Source: Castanea sativa
Lineage: Eukaryota; Streptophyta; Magnoliopsida; Fagales; Fagaceae
Direction of reading: 5' to 3'
DNA length: 64,000 nucleotides
Assembly (NCBI RefSeq): GCF_040712315.1
Contig: NC_134013.1
Span: 41,092,501-41,156,500 of the forward strand
How positions within the stretch are numbered: the first letter of the stretch is position 1; each line of letters begins with the position of its first letter. Below are positions 1 through 11,811 of this stretch, in pieces. The notes beneath the pieces were generated by a model. The model saw only the letters and a program-made list of their open reading frames with translations. It had not been told where the DNA came from and searched no databases. The translations under genes and the position numbers were made by a program.

Positions 1-1559
1 TCTCACAAATGATTACAGCCAAACAAGCCACAAGCGGGACGAGCGCAACCACACATAAGCAAGAAGCCCTAAAGACCAACAAGCATAGGTCCACGAAGGG
101 CAACAAGCATTTCAAAACCTAGATCTAGGCAGACAAACATGGATATAAAGCATAAATGCAAGCAAGCATACACATGCATAAAGGAAATGATCCAAACCCT
201 TTGATATAGGCCTAGGTGTATGGATGTGGGCCTAGATCACAAGATCTAGATCTATACCCTACCTAAAGGGCCAAAACATAAGAAAAAGGTACATCAAGAG
301 ACAAAAAGGCTATGAAAGCACATGCATAGAATCCAACATGTAGATCTAGACACATAATGGAGCACACAAAGATATAGATCTAAGTACAAACATGGCAAAG
401 AGCACATAAACATGGCAAAAAGCACCTAGGCATAAACATGGCAAAAAGCACCTAGGCATATAGATCTAAGCACAAACATAGTATCCAGACATATCCTAAC
501 TTAAGAAGGCTAGACCAACATCATCAAAGTAATAAAACATGTTAGAAAGCAAGATAAAGAAAAGATATACTACGGAAAGCAATAAAACATGTTATAAAGC
601 AAGATAAACAAATGGTGTAGATTGTAGATAAAAAGCTACATCTACACCCTCAAAACCTTAAATCCAAGGTCCTAAGACCAAGGAGGGGAAAAAGAGTGCA
701 AGAACACTACCTCTTGATTGTTGAGAAAAGAGAGAAATCAAAAGTTTTTTTTTTATGTGTTTAGGAGAGAATTTGGAGAGGAAAAGAGAGAAGATTTTGC
801 CTAGAAAATGCTCCAAAAATTCCCAGAACTGTTTTTTTTTTTTTTTTTTAAATTTTTTATTTGAGGGGGGTTTGGGGGTCTAAATAGCTGAAAATCAACC
901 TTTCGGCTTCCGATGGCCACTAACCACTTAATGGCTACCGAGTTTGATGCTGATATTAGCAATCTCGGCTTCTACCCTGGTTCGACTTTGGATGCATATT
1001 TGAAAGTCTTCCCGAACTAGGATTAAGTTGATCGTGGTGTTCCTAGAAAGATATGGATGTCTAGTTTCCAGAACACTAAAGATATTATAATACCGACGAT
1101 CGGATCAAAAGTAAAGGCCTCAGGAAGTGAGCTGATGCGCTTTGCATAGATTTCAGGATATCTCAACTATTTTAACTCTGATTTCGACCCATAAATAGTC
1201 ATTGGAAAATGAATTCAATATCTTTGCAATGAAGCTAGTCTTAACCCATTTCAACGTCAGATCAAAATTAGGGTTTTTAGGGCCCTAATGAGTCAACTTC
1301 AGGTCAAACTTGGTCAAAGTTGACAAAAATCATTGAGTAGCTCGAGTTTGATGTAGAAACATGAAAATGTTGTTTTGGAATGATTTTGACCAACTTTGAC
1401 TTTTGGCCAACTTAGGGTTGACTAGGGGCATTTTGGTCAATTTGACTTAAAATAGCACTTCGAGTGCTCTAATGCCTGAATGGGTTGCACCATGTCAATC
1501 TAGATATTTTTGCAGCCCCATGGAGAAAAGTTAATATTTTTGGAATTTTTGGGGTTTGG
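1..1559. other. Non-coding, probably LTR-like repeat DNA
   Basis: No credible coding region is visible. The stretch is rich in short recurring words built around tagatcta and cacataaacatgg. It has a purine-rich segment near 720-800 and an A/T run near 830-850, and its right half has the moderate composition typical of plant LTRs. It lies to the left of the antisense-ORF remnant of element A, so it is either internal DNA of that element or a later LTR-type insertion. I could not define its ends or find target-site duplications. Confidence 0.3.
388..459. repeat. Short tandem repeat, 20-26 bp unit
   Basis: The word aaacatggcaaaaagcac recurs at about 388, 408 and 434. The last two units are almost identical and 26 bp apart. 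It is a small local duplication inside the LTR-like stretch, with no coding role apparent. Confidence 0.6.
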
Positions 1560-2286
1560 TATGCAAATCAAGGGTGGACAAAATACAGTATCCATAAGCA
1601 TGAAAGCCCTCCTTTGTTGACCTTGAAGAGGACTTCGAAGTTTTCAACCATCCTGACCTAATCAAGAATTCTAAGGCCAGCTTTAGACCTCGAGCAATAG
1701 TGCAAGTTAGCACCAACCATGGGATCATTGACATGGTTATTCAAAAGAAGACTCCTAATTTGCTGCTTTGTTGGAATCCTACGTCGGGGTTACCACACCT
1801 GAAGTCTCGGTAGATCCAAGGCCTCCCACCCTTATTCTAGCTCGGTCTTCTCCTATTGAGCCCAGAGAGAAGAAGAGAAAGAGAGAAAAAAGGCCAGGAA
1901 AAGAGATTTCAGAAGAGGAGGAGATTCCATCCCAGGTGGGGCAAGAGCCTTCCAAGGGGTCCAAGATCATTAAGGCCTAACAAAAGAAGAGTGCCATTGA
2001 GGGCATGGGCTTTGATGTTATTGCTGACTAGTGACCAAGAATTCCTACCTGGAACCCTGCACTGATACTTGATGGGGCCCCCTCTTCCCTCTGACTCCTC
2101 CATAAGAGATTTTTAGTAGGGAAGGGCTGGCTAAGTGGCCGACTCGGTTGAGCAGGCGTTGCTCCTTTCCCGGGATATGGCGAAGCTAAGGAACCTAAAG
2201 AATCACGAAGTGTTCCTCTCCTTAAAAAGGGACTTGGCCTTGGTAAGCTTTCAAAACCCCTAACCCTTGAGCCTTTATTTCTTTTA
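1560..2286 (+). pseudogene. Element A antisense ORF, 5' part (broken)
   Basis: This plus-strand fragment matches the layout of the antisense gene of element B (about 30.4-32.7 kb). Both have an acidic stretch with a DFEVF/DFEFF-like motif, then a Lys/Arg/Glu-rich run (in A, KRKREKRPGKE near 1873-1905), then a GTAAG splice-donor-like site (here at 2243). In-frame stops separate the readable pieces at 1768-1980 and 1856-2065. The reading is cut at about 2287 by a MULE and resumes near 9.9 kb. Function is unknown: such extra ORFs, opposite to gag-pol and lying between pol and the 3' LTR, are known in Tat-lineage elements. Identity rests on comparison within the window only. Confidence 0.5.
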
Positions 2287-4740
2287 CTTATTATACTAGA
2301 AAAATGCCCATACATCCCTTGAACTTTGAAGTAGTGGCTAAAACACCTCCTGAACTTTCATTTTAGCCGATTTACTCCTTAAAATTTAGATAACTGCCAA
2401 ATCAATTCTTCAGTTGATCTCAGTTAAAACACTAATAGAAAGCTCACAGGGTATCTCACGTGAACTTAAAAATACCAAATACAAAGGCTGAACCAGTTGA
2501 GAAACTCAGAAACCTTTGGCTCAGTTGAGAGAGAGGGAGTGAGTGAGACGATCAGACTAGAACTACTATCGCTGGAGTTCTTATCCCTGTCTTGGTCTCG
2601 CCCTTTATGTTCCTACAGCTCCCTGTCGTAGAGCAGTTGAGAGCCGCCATTGTTACTGCCATTATCTTGCTGCTAGTTTTTTTTTTTCTGCTATGTTTTT
2701 CAAATCCTCCATGTGCCAATGCTCTATTGGAATGTCATGGGTTTGTAATTTATCTCATTGAAAGGGATAAATTCATTGCTTTTAAATGTGTCATTCAACT
2801 ATTTGATGAAATGTCTGAAAGAGATATGGCCAATGCTCTAATGGGATTTGGATGTTTGGTAGGATTTTAAATTGGTTTTCAATTTTTTAATGATAATTTA
2901 AGTTTATTTTGATGCATTTTTACTAACTTTTGCGGGTTAAAAACGTCATTATAATTTTCAACGCCTCCAATGGTGCTTTCCATTTATGAACACTTGTGGT
3001 ACTGTATGCCTCCCAACAATCTCACTCTAGGCATCCTGAATGGTTGAGTCATCGTCTACAAGATACAAAAGGTCCTTCATTATTATCCTTTTTATACCAA
3101 CATTTTGATCAGTAAGGCATTTGTACACATACCTCTCTCATCAAGTTTAACAGCATTTGTACACATACCTTATTCAATTGCTTTGATTTATACATTGAGC
3201 TTAAAAATGTAAAAAGCACTAAACACGTGTCTCCAAATAAGGGAAGAAAGTCTCAACCAAAAAATGAATGTTTCCCAATGTACAATGAATTGAAATATAA
3301 TAATTGTTTACAAGTAGTATATTGTTTCCAAAAAAAAAAATAACACCCAATAAATCAATCATTACATTTTTTATTTTTCCAACAATATTAAAAAACAAAA
3401 GTATACTAGCCCATTACTATCCTTAATTTATTTTCTATCCAAGTATGATCATTTCTAAAGAATGCCAAATATTTCTTGGCCAACCACCTTGAAGAAATCT
3501 TACTATTCTTATGATCCTTTAGTGCCTCCTTGAAGACTACATGTGATGCAAATTTGAGTCTGTGTGTTAGCTGCACATTCTTCATGCCATTGTGTTGGTT
3601 TGTTGCATATTCTTATTGATGCCACCACAGTTGCTGAACCAATCCAACTGATCTTGACTGCATTTCACTTGATAAATCCTTTGCAAACTTCAAGTACCTA
3701 TTATAAGAATATAAGGCTTTGGCAAGGCAGCTCAACAGGACAATATTTAGTGTATCAAAAGACTACAACAAAGCTACAGGAGAACTGGCTAAAGATGCAA
3801 CAATATCAAAGACAGTAGGAGCTTAGATAGAGAATATCCCTCCTTGTATCACCAAATATATATTCATGAATGTAAAAACTTCAAAGAAAAAAAAAAAGAA
3901 TGTAAAAACTTTTTCACAATTTCAATACCATTCTACCATTTGAAAGAAAAGGGGGACCGAGCTGTTTAAGTCATGAAAGAATGCATGAAAAATGAAATTA
4001 CATGTACATTAAAATAACACCTTCGTTTTGAAGGGATGGGATACATTTGCATTTGAGATCATATTATTCATACATACATCACCCGTTATACTGTAAATCC
4101 CCACTTTTCTCATTCAACTCCCAAAGAGCAACTGTGGTGGCATCAATTGGCCATATCTCTTTTAGACATTTCATCAAATAGTTGTATAACACATTTAAAA
4201 GCAATGAATTTTTGCATACATGCTCACTAGTCACTAGAGCACTGGCCACAACAATGAGATAAATTGCAAACCTATGACATTCCAATAGAGACTCGCACAT
4301 GGTGGATTTGAAAAACATAGCAGGAAAAAAAACCAGTACCAAGACAAAAGCAGTAACAATGGTGGCTCTCAACTAATTTGCAGGACCACAGTGCGCTGTA
4401 GGGATGTAAATGGCGAGACCAAGACAGGGAAAAGAACTTCGGTGATGGTAGTCTAGTCTAATCGTCTCACTCACTCCCTCTCTCTCAACTAAGCCAAAGG
4501 TTTTTGAGTTTCTCAGCTAGTTCAGCCTTTGTATTTGGTATTTTTTAAGTTCACGTGAGATACCATGTGAGCCTTTTGTTAGTGTTTTAACTGGGACCAA
4601 CAGAATTTTTTTTTTTTTGACATAGATTTGGTAGTTACGTGAAATTAAAGGAGTGAATTGGCCAAAATGAAAGTTCAAGGTGTCTTGGTCATTACTTCAA
4701 AGTTCAGGGGGTGTATAAGAATTTTTTCCTACTATATATA
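2287..4740. mobile_element. Mutator-like element with long terminal inverted repeats
   Basis: The segment from about 2287 to 2870 reappears inverted at about 4080-4735. Both arms contain the same motifs in mirror order: ccttgaactttgaagta, a gagagaggga-type tract, and ggtctcgcc. The arms are about 600 bp and include related short ORFs (92 aa at 2592-2870 plus; 97 aa at 4079-4372 minus) sharing LLECH-F-IYLI. Long TIRs of this kind are typical of Mutator-like elements, and a transposase remnant lies inside (3432-3545). The exact termini are blurred because both ends run into a tatactag-like sequence, so I could not confirm a 9-bp target duplication. It interrupts element A. Confidence 0.7.
3432..3545 (-). 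pseudogene. MULE transposase remnant
   Basis: Read on the minus strand, about 38 codons stay open and give VVFKEALKDHKNSKIS followed by SRWLAKKYLAFFRND. This resembles the MuDR-type transposase N-terminal region, where a conserved S-x-WLAKKYL stretch follows the zinc-binding segment. Flanking frames are closed by stops and the DDE catalytic domain is not visible. It is a fossil of the element whose long TIRs surround it. The family call is from memory of the motif and was not searched. Confidence 0.5.
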
Positions 4741-4770
4741 CTAGTCGCTAACCCGTGCAATGCATGGGAA
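4741..4770 (-). mobile_element. Helitron 3' terminus (minus strand)
   Basis: On the minus strand this reads as a short GC-rich hairpin (arms cccatgca / tgcacggg) followed by ttagcgaCTAG and a T. That is the hairpin-plus-CTRR-T arrangement of Helitron 3' ends. The Helitron body would extend to the right of 4741. Its 5' TC end was not located, and no Rep/helicase coding sequence is visible, so it is presumably non-autonomous. Confidence 0.55.
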
Positions 4771-6938
4771 AGTATGATAAAAACTATTTAAAATTTCACT
4801 TTGCTTAAAGTTATGATCACTTAAAAAAAGAAAAAGAAAATATACTTAAGAAATTACTAGTACTATCAAAGCAAACCTTTTGTTTCTTTCAATCTTATAA
4901 GCTTGCAAATACTTTAATTAATTGCTTACTAATAAAGAAAATATATATGGTAAGACCATGGACCTTATCCACCCACCCTAAAAGTTCTTACATAGAAATC
5001 TCCCAAAAATGGATAAAATGTAGGGAACACTCAAAATTTATAAAGCAACAGATGAACTATATCAATGAATATACCAACATAGTATCACATTTAACGTACC
5101 AAGTCTCAAGTGTAGCAAGTTCATCATTGGTTGTTCAATCAAATTACCATTTGTCTTTCTTGGATATTTATTAGAAATAAAAAATAAAATCAATCTTAAA
5201 ATTTGTAGACAATAACGTTTTTATTCTACATCAAATTAAAAATGACAAATAAGAAGTATAATAAAGAATGTTTACATAAGTAGTCATCTTTGGCCATGGT
5301 CCTTCAACAATTGCCTAGGAAGCAACTGCAACTTCTCAATTTATGTCTTTAGCATCCGCTTCAATAACATTTTATTTTGCTATGTACCTTCAACAACATG
5401 GGCATCACATCCCTGCCCTGGGATCCAATGTCGCAATTTTTTTGCCCAAGGTCAAATGTAGTCATAGCATAACTTGCAATAGTCAATTAGTTTTGAATGC
5501 TAGGTGTACCTTCCATTCATCCATATAGGAGGAATTTCCATTTGAGTAAGAATTTTTTTTGGATTGAGAAAATGATATATATCTGTCAAAACTGAAAATC
5601 CAACGAAAAATAAAAAACTAAATTGCTGGTCTTCCAGTGAGAGTAAGAATGAGAAAAGAAGGTACCCATATATATTGGAGGTGACAATTGGGCAGGCCTT
5701 GAAATTGCTTCATTTCATAGTGTCAGCATTAAGCTCAGGGATCCAAAACCACAAACACAATCAAAATTGACAGTAAAATTGGTCTTCCAAATTAGAACCC
5801 AACAAATAAACATAAAGCTATGAACTGCAGAATTATAAAACAGAGAGGTATGAGTTACAGACAATTATGGGGTGAACAAAAGCATAATTAGAATAAACAT
5901 TATATATTAGAACAAAAGGCATAATTAGAATAAATATAACAGCCCATCCTTATGTGCTTTTGTTTCTTAAGCATAATTAGAATATACATAACAGCCCATT
6001 GTATGATTTCTTTCATTTTGGTTAGCAATAGCTGGTTGCTCCCTTAAACAAATACAAATCCATCTTATAATTATTTGTGCATAAGACAAAATTCTATACA
6101 TACAAATAAAAAATTGATGCTCTTCTCAACTATATCATAAAATTGCTCATCACAAGTTCAAGTATGCAATTTTAAGATTTAATGGAACTCACTGCAACAT
6201 AATATAGGCTAAATCTTGTTTCTTCGTTGCCATAGTACCCATGATAGCATCGTAGTGAGTTCGCATGTTTTTTGGTCCCTATCCCAAGCCCAATCCATGA
6301 GTTCAGCGAAAGAAGGCTAGCTGTTGAATACACATTCCATCATGTCATGCTGCCAGACCGACTGAATTTTGGAACACCCCAGATGACAGGAAGAGCATCT
6401 TCCACCTCGATCCCACAGAATCAGCTACACCTACAACCTTCTGCATTAAAAAAGCTGAGCAAGTTGGCTACAATCCATTCATAGTCCTCAAAACAATTTG
6501 GGTGCAAGTTACCGCTACCTTGGTTGGGATTTCAAACAGTGTTATTTGGTAAGTTTCAATTTTGAGTGAGACTTTTTGTCAAACATGTTACATGTGTTGT
6601 ACATGTTCTAAATGGGAATGAAAAGAATATTTTACAGCATGAATGCACCCAAAAAAAATGCCACACTACCATTCAACATTGACAGAAGTTAGGAAAAAAC
6701 TTCAAAAATGATCTATAACGAAAATTGAATTGGTTTCAAATTTCACTATACCATTTAGCTTGGGTTGACCATGCAATATCTCGCTAAAAAGAAAAATCCA
6801 TTTGCTTTCCAAAAGCAATTAAACGTCTTCCAAAAACAATGGTGGAAAAAAAAGGGGGCTAGCCTTTTCAAATTACACAATATCATATACAACACATTTA
6901 ATCAAACAATTAATAGGAACATAAATCTATAATATGAA
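4771..6938. other. Non-coding AT-rich repeat DNA
   Basis: The only open frames are short (75 aa or less), rich in common residues and without recognisable motifs. The sequence is strongly AT-rich, with local duplicated words such as agcataattagaataaa near 5880-5990. Part of it is probably the body of the Helitron ending at 4741. No RNA gene was seen. Confidence 0.5.
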
Positions 6939-8486
6939 GGGAAAATTATTCGGTACTCCTAGAGTACTATAAATGCGTACTCCCCACTCTTACTGATAGG
7001 ATTAATGCCCTTAAATCCTATTGTATGATACTATGTATGATATTATGTATGACATGATGTATGACTTAATATGTGATTGATAAATTTGTTTTATTATTAT
7101 TATTTAAAATAATGGTAACATGAATATGGGACATTATCATATAGTCAATGAGATGCATATTATGTGATTTATGTAATTTAGTCATAGAAGATATAAGTCA
7201 TAAGTTCTTTGTAAACTCAGAATTTTAGTTTGTAGTCGGTGATGAAATTAGGCATTTCATCTGTGAAGACTATAACGTATCAACTAAGATGATTTGTTTT
7301 GATTATGGAAATGAAGATTTCTAATTGATATGTTGATATGTTTTAAGAGTTAAGACATATTGAACTGGACCGCTGTGAGATTTATTATTCTCCGAACAAC
7401 TGTCAAATGAATAATAAACTCACGACTTCTATTTACATGAACTCTTAATTCTGAGAGAATAATGGACCTGATTATAAAATGTAGGTTGCTTTGATATATC
7501 AAGAGTGAGATCTAAAGTTACGGTCAAAACCACATTTAGTGTTGATGGAAAATTTATTCTCAAGATAAAATTCATAGTCTCTTAATGGAGATATAAAATA
7601 TTTCATTGAGATAAGTTTAATGGGTTCAGTTATTCAGAGAGTTAAGCCTAACCACTTTGATAAGAAGTTACTAAAGTATATATTTATGAAATTGGATTTC
7701 AAAAATATATGTTGAATAATTTTAAAAGATTAAACCGGGTACTCAAGGATAAGATGTAGTAATTTACAAAGTAGCAATCTACATTCATGACTTTGTATTA
7801 CTACGAATATTTTATGAAGGGGTTACATGTATAATAAAGTCTTGAGATATAATTTATAAATAAGGCTTAGAGTGCAATTATATTTATATAGTGGTATTAA
7901 ATATAATTAATGGTAACTTTGGACTTGTCAAGAGTTGACAGAAAAGCCCAAGGCTCATTGGAGCTAGTGTCTTATTGGTCCCACTCCAAGCCACACACTT
8001 AAGCCCAATTGGAAAGGCCCAAAAGACCAGCCCAATTAGATAATCAGTTAGATATAAAGAGAGAAACATACAAAATTTTCTGTAGAGGTAGAGAGAGAAA
8101 ACATTAAGAACACTATTGTGAAGTGGTGTAAAGAAATGTTAGACACTTTCACATTCTTCTTTTGGAACTGATTGAGAGACCACACATCTTGGGTGTAAAG
8201 TGAAATTGGAGTGAAGATTAAAAGTGTTCCTAAGTACTTCAATCTTTGGTTTTGAATTTCACCGCACCAAGGTACGCTCTCTTGTTCTAAAATTTTGAAA
8301 TTTACATAACACATGTTATTAATTGCGAATGAAGTAGATCCATTAATTTTCCGCTGCGTATATGCATATTTCCATCACTTACATGAATGGTGGTTCTCAC
8401 CATGAATTTAATTAGTGGGACGCACCATTCATGTGAGAAGAGGAAAAACGCATTTATGGTACTTCAGGAGTACACAATAATTTCCC
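6939..8486. mobile_element. hAT-like MITE split by a solo LTR
   Basis: The ends are inverted copies: GGGAAAATTATTcggtactcc at 6939 and the complement of that motif ending TTTCCC at 8486, with a shared subterminal tataaatgcgtact-type segment. The flanking 8-mers aatatgaa (6931-6938) and aatattaa (8487-8494) differ at one base, fitting an 8-bp hAT-type target duplication. Without the nested LTR (6994-8377) and its 5-bp duplication, the element would be about 160 bp. A related end is recognisable near 27.60-27.77 kb. Confidence 0.6.
6994..8377 (+). mobile_element. Solo LTR, family 1 (copy 1)
   Basis: It begins TGATAGGATTAATGCC and ends TTTCCATCA. It is flanked by perfect 5-bp duplications, cttac at 6989-6993 and 8378-8382. 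The sequence runs parallel to the copy at 13776-15161 over its whole length, sharing gggacattatcat, gagatgcat, ctgattgagaga and tccgct. No internal retroelement sequence is present, so it is a solo LTR left by LTR-LTR recombination. The superfamily is not certain: the TGTTAGGA-type start is common among Ty1/copia LTRs. It is inserted in a hAT-like MITE. Confidence 0.8.
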
Positions 8487-9900
8487 AATATTAAGAGGAA
8501 AGAAAACCTTGAATTTGTTGTGCGACCGCTGGTCATTGGAGAACTCCCGTGAAGAAATTAGATGAATCCCATCTTGTAGTTTCTGAATTGTTCAAAATGG
8601 TTATTCAAATATCTATTTCTATCACCAACAAAGCCCATCATCAGAATTCTTCTACCTACCTAAATAAATAAATAAATAAAGCAATAGAAATTCTATTTGT
8701 TTCAAAGTTTTTTACTTTGCCTCTATAGTATTGATCAAAATTAAATCGTTTTTTTATCACAGCAAAAACAATTAGAAAATACCCAAAACAAATCAAAGAA
8801 AAACTGACATCCTTACATAGATAAACAGTGTTCACGCCATTGTCTCTGTAATTGGGTCAAAGCAAAACAAATGCTTGAGATATATTATAATATCACAGAT
8901 TAGAGAGGGTTTTGACTAAATAGTTAAATTATTGGAGAGGTTTGTAATCTTTAAGAGTCCTAAGGAATATAAGGAAGGTAGGGGTTGCAGTCTTAGATTA
9001 GAGAGGGTTTTGACTAAATAGTTAAAGTATTGGAGAGGTTTGTAATCTTTAAGAGTCATAAGGAATATAAGGAAGATAGGGGTTGCAGTCTTGTAGTTTA
9101 AGGTCTGATGTGATGGTCATGATAGTGATGTAGGGAAGAAAGGGGTTGCAAATTTAGGAATAGAAGGGAGAGATCGAAGGTTCAACATAAAAGAACAGAA
9201 TCTAACCTTTGAAGTTGCTGTGGACTTTTCTTGTCGTAATAAGAGAAGGAATTGCTTGCCTCCTGAGTAATTCATAATGCAAATCCGCAAAGAGAAGGAA
9301 TTAGTTCCTAAATAATTCTTATTGCAAATATTACTAAACAATCTAAACTTGTAGTGGGATTTGTTTCAAGGTTGTCGTAGGAAGTAGGAAATAGGAAATA
9401 AGGCATATAGAGAGGCAGAGAAGGTAGAAGAAAAAAAGGATGAAGAATGAATAAGACCTGTTTGGTGAGTGAGTTCTAACTCACATTTTCACATTTTAAA
9501 TAACATTAAAAATATTTCCACACACTTTTTCATTCACACATATATCAAAAACACTTAAACAATATAACTCAAACTCGTCTCCCAAACACCTCCTAAATAA
9601 CTTAAACAAAACGTGTAAAATTAGTAACTACCCAGTGGAACGGTGCAACTGAACACCAATAGTAGTAAAAATAGTACTCAAACGGTTTGCTTAGACAGCC
9701 AAATGAATAGACACATTTTTTTTTTTTGTGTGTTTTTAAATGTAGAGGTGGCACAAATTTATGTAGCCACATGGCATAATAAAAAGAGGTTAACAAAAAG
9801 TCAAAATTTTCAACTATTAGTTATTATATATATTTAACCACATAATTTCCTCTGAGAAGTCTGAGGTAACTCTCCTCTCCTCTCCTCTCCTCTCATTTTT
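8487..9900. other. Non-coding DNA with small tandem duplications
   Basis: No gene is seen. It holds a 98-bp tandem duplication (8897-9092) and a pentanucleotide tract (ctctc)n at about 9871-9895, directly before the point where element A resumes. Between them lies an AT-rich stretch with gtttggtgag and cccaaacacc words that may be a small MITE, but its ends could not be fixed. Confidence 0.5.
8897..9092. repeat. 98-bp tandem duplication
   Basis: The units at 8897-8994 and 8995-9092 both start agattagagagggttttgac and differ at only a few bases. The duplication lies in non-coding repeat DNA. Confidence 0.85.
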
Positions 9901-9924
9901 TTTTAAATTTTTATTTTAAATAGG

Positions 9925-10490
9925 CCATTCAGGCGTCTCATGTCGCCGAGGAATGAGTGGATCGTGCCTTGGCCAAATCTAAAGAAGAGGAATCCCGTTT
10001 GTTTGCTGTAACCAAGGCTCAGGCCTTGGCCGAGAAGAAAACCAAAGAAACCCTCACCAAGCTAGCCGAAACTGAGAGGGTAAGGAGGAGCGATGAAGTA
10101 GCAATGGTTGGCGTTGAAAGGCAGTTGAGGAGCAGTGCAACCATCTTCGGAAAGTTGAGGAGCAACTGGTTCTCGCTTGGGAGAAGATTGAGATCTAAAG
10201 GAAAGAACTAGAGGGAAAAAAGGAGGAGGTAACGAAGGCTGAAAAGGCTGCTTATGAGCTGGGGCAAAAAGAGACTGAGGAAGGCCTTAAGTCCCAAATC
10301 AAGGAGGTATGCCATGGGTTTTGCCTTTAGGTATGGGCTGAGGCTCCAAATGTTGCTGGAGTAGACTCTTCTTTGGAGATAAGGAACCCAGAGAGGATCA
10401 TCTTCTTCAGGTTTGGCCAGCTTCTCTGCTCTCGAGACAAGCTCTGCTATCCTGACTTCTCAGCCTTCAAATGAAGGTGAGAAGAGGGGC
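9925..10490 (+). pseudogene. Element A antisense ORF, 3' part
   Basis: A plus-strand frame, open at 9957-10211 (84 codons), is rich in Ala, Lys, Glu and Arg with heptad-like spacing, so a coiled coil is likely (for example LAKSKEEESRLFAVTKAQAL). It matches by position and character the part of the element B antisense gene at about 31.85-32.25 kb, which also follows an intron-like acceptor and is coiled-coil-like. It ends in degenerate sequence before the tandem repeats at 10.5 kb. It is broken by frameshifts after 10211. The role is unknown. Confidence 0.5.
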
Positions 10491-10519
10491 GAAGCAGCTA
10501 AATAGAGGTTAGAATAGAA

Positions 10520-10995
10520 AAAATGACCATAAGAGGAGTCGAACCTAAGGCAGATGACTCGAGGAATCGAACGTAGCCGAGTTTTTGTTTAACGCAGGTT
10601 TTTTTTTTTTATTAATTTTTTTTATAGAAGTTAATTTACCTAAGGCAGGTGACCCGAGAAGTCGAACCTAGTTGAGGCTCTGTTTAACCCTTAGCCTTTT
10701 TTATTTTATTTTTTTATGAGTTAATTTACCTAAGGCAGGTGACCTAAGGAATCAAACTTAGCCGAGGTTCTTTTTAACTCTTAGCCTTTTTTATTTTTTA
10801 TTTTTATTTTTTTATAAGAGTTAATTTACCCAAGGTAAGTGACCCAAGGTAAGTGACCCAAGGAGTCGAACCTAGCTGAGGTTCTGTTTAACCCTTAGCT
10901 TTATTTTATTTTATTTATATAAGAGTTAATTTACCCAAAGCAGGTGACCCGAGGAGTCAAACCTAGCTAAGGTTATGTATAACCTTTAGTGCTAA
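10520..10995. repeat. Degenerate tandem repeats of element A, 90-105 bp
   Basis: Units start with ttaatttacc at about 10631, 10721, 10821 and 10926, preceded by a partial unit near 10530. Each contains aggcaggtgacc, gtcgaacctag and gttctgtttaac. Spacing varies (90, 100, 105 bp) because of T-rich expansions. The homologous array in element B (33.3-33.8 kb) has an exact 81-bp period. The array lies between the antisense ORF and the pol remnant. Confidence 0.8.
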
Positions 10996-11109
10996 CGAGT
11001 TTAATAACATCAAGGTATTGGTATGAACAAAACTTTTAAGAAAAAGAGACAAGATATGAATAACATCAGTATTTCTCATTAATAATAATATCTTCGTAGG
11101 TTATTTACA

Positions 11110-11811
11110 TTCCATGGCAGAGGTATTGGGATTTCATTTAGGTCCTCTAAGCGATAAGCCCCAACTCTTGCCATTGATGTGACATGATAGGGGTCTGGCT
11201 ATCCCAACTTGATGCCATTAGATTCTTCACCATTATAATCCTTGGTAGGCTTTCTCCTATTGAAGTGGCAAGGGTTGCTAATGAATCAGCATGGGTATTT
11301 TTGATCCTAGGCCTAAACTCTCCTCTCACCTACCCCACAATGAGCCTTGAATCATAGAACACTTCAACTGCTTTTCCCCCGAGATTTTTGACAGCATTTA
11401 GGCTTGCTAGGAGAGCCTCATATTCTACCTCGTTGTTCATGGTTGAGAAGCTTAACCTTAAGGATTTCTCAATAGTAACATGCTTTGGAGAAGTTATAAC
11501 TATTCCACCCCTGAACCCTTCTAGTTAGCAGCCTCATCCACGTACAATTCCTAATGTGGTAGAGGTGACACTATAACAACCATAATCCATTTTTCGAGCA
11601 TACCTCCCTCTTTGGTACCCCAATTCTCTGCTCCCTTAGTGAATTCAACTACCAGGTCAGCTAGAACTTGCCCCTTTATGGTCGTCCCTAGTAGATACCT
11701 GATATCTAATGCTCCCAATATAGTTCCCCACTTTGCCACTCTCCTGGTGTAGTCCGACTTTTGGAGTAGCGCCTGTAAGGGAAGTTGGGTGACGACTACG
11801 ATTGTATACAC
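11110..11811 (-). pseudogene. Element A second RNase H remnant fused to integrase tail
   Basis: Minus-strand frames at 11147-11329 and 11551-11811 match the segment between the reverse transcriptase and the integrase of Tat-type elements. The motif NTHADSLATLATS appears (element B has NTHVDSFATLATSS), and upstream of it IKGQVLADLVVEF. The additional RNase H domain is a hallmark of the Tat/Ogre group. To its left, where element B has about 1.2 kb of integrase, element A goes almost directly into the sequence next to the tandem repeats, so the integrase core is deleted. Several stops are present. It is not functional. Confidence 0.65.

Noticed and set aside
6272..6484. 70-codon plus-strand frame in the AT-rich region
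   Set aside because: No motif and no supporting splice or start context, and it is flanked by transposon sequence; I could not support it as a gene.
10520..10995. Possible CRISPR-like array (regular repeats near 10.5 kb and 33.4 kb)
   Set aside because: Repeats are long, abutting and degenerate with no unique spacers; they are tandem repeats of a plant retrotransposon.
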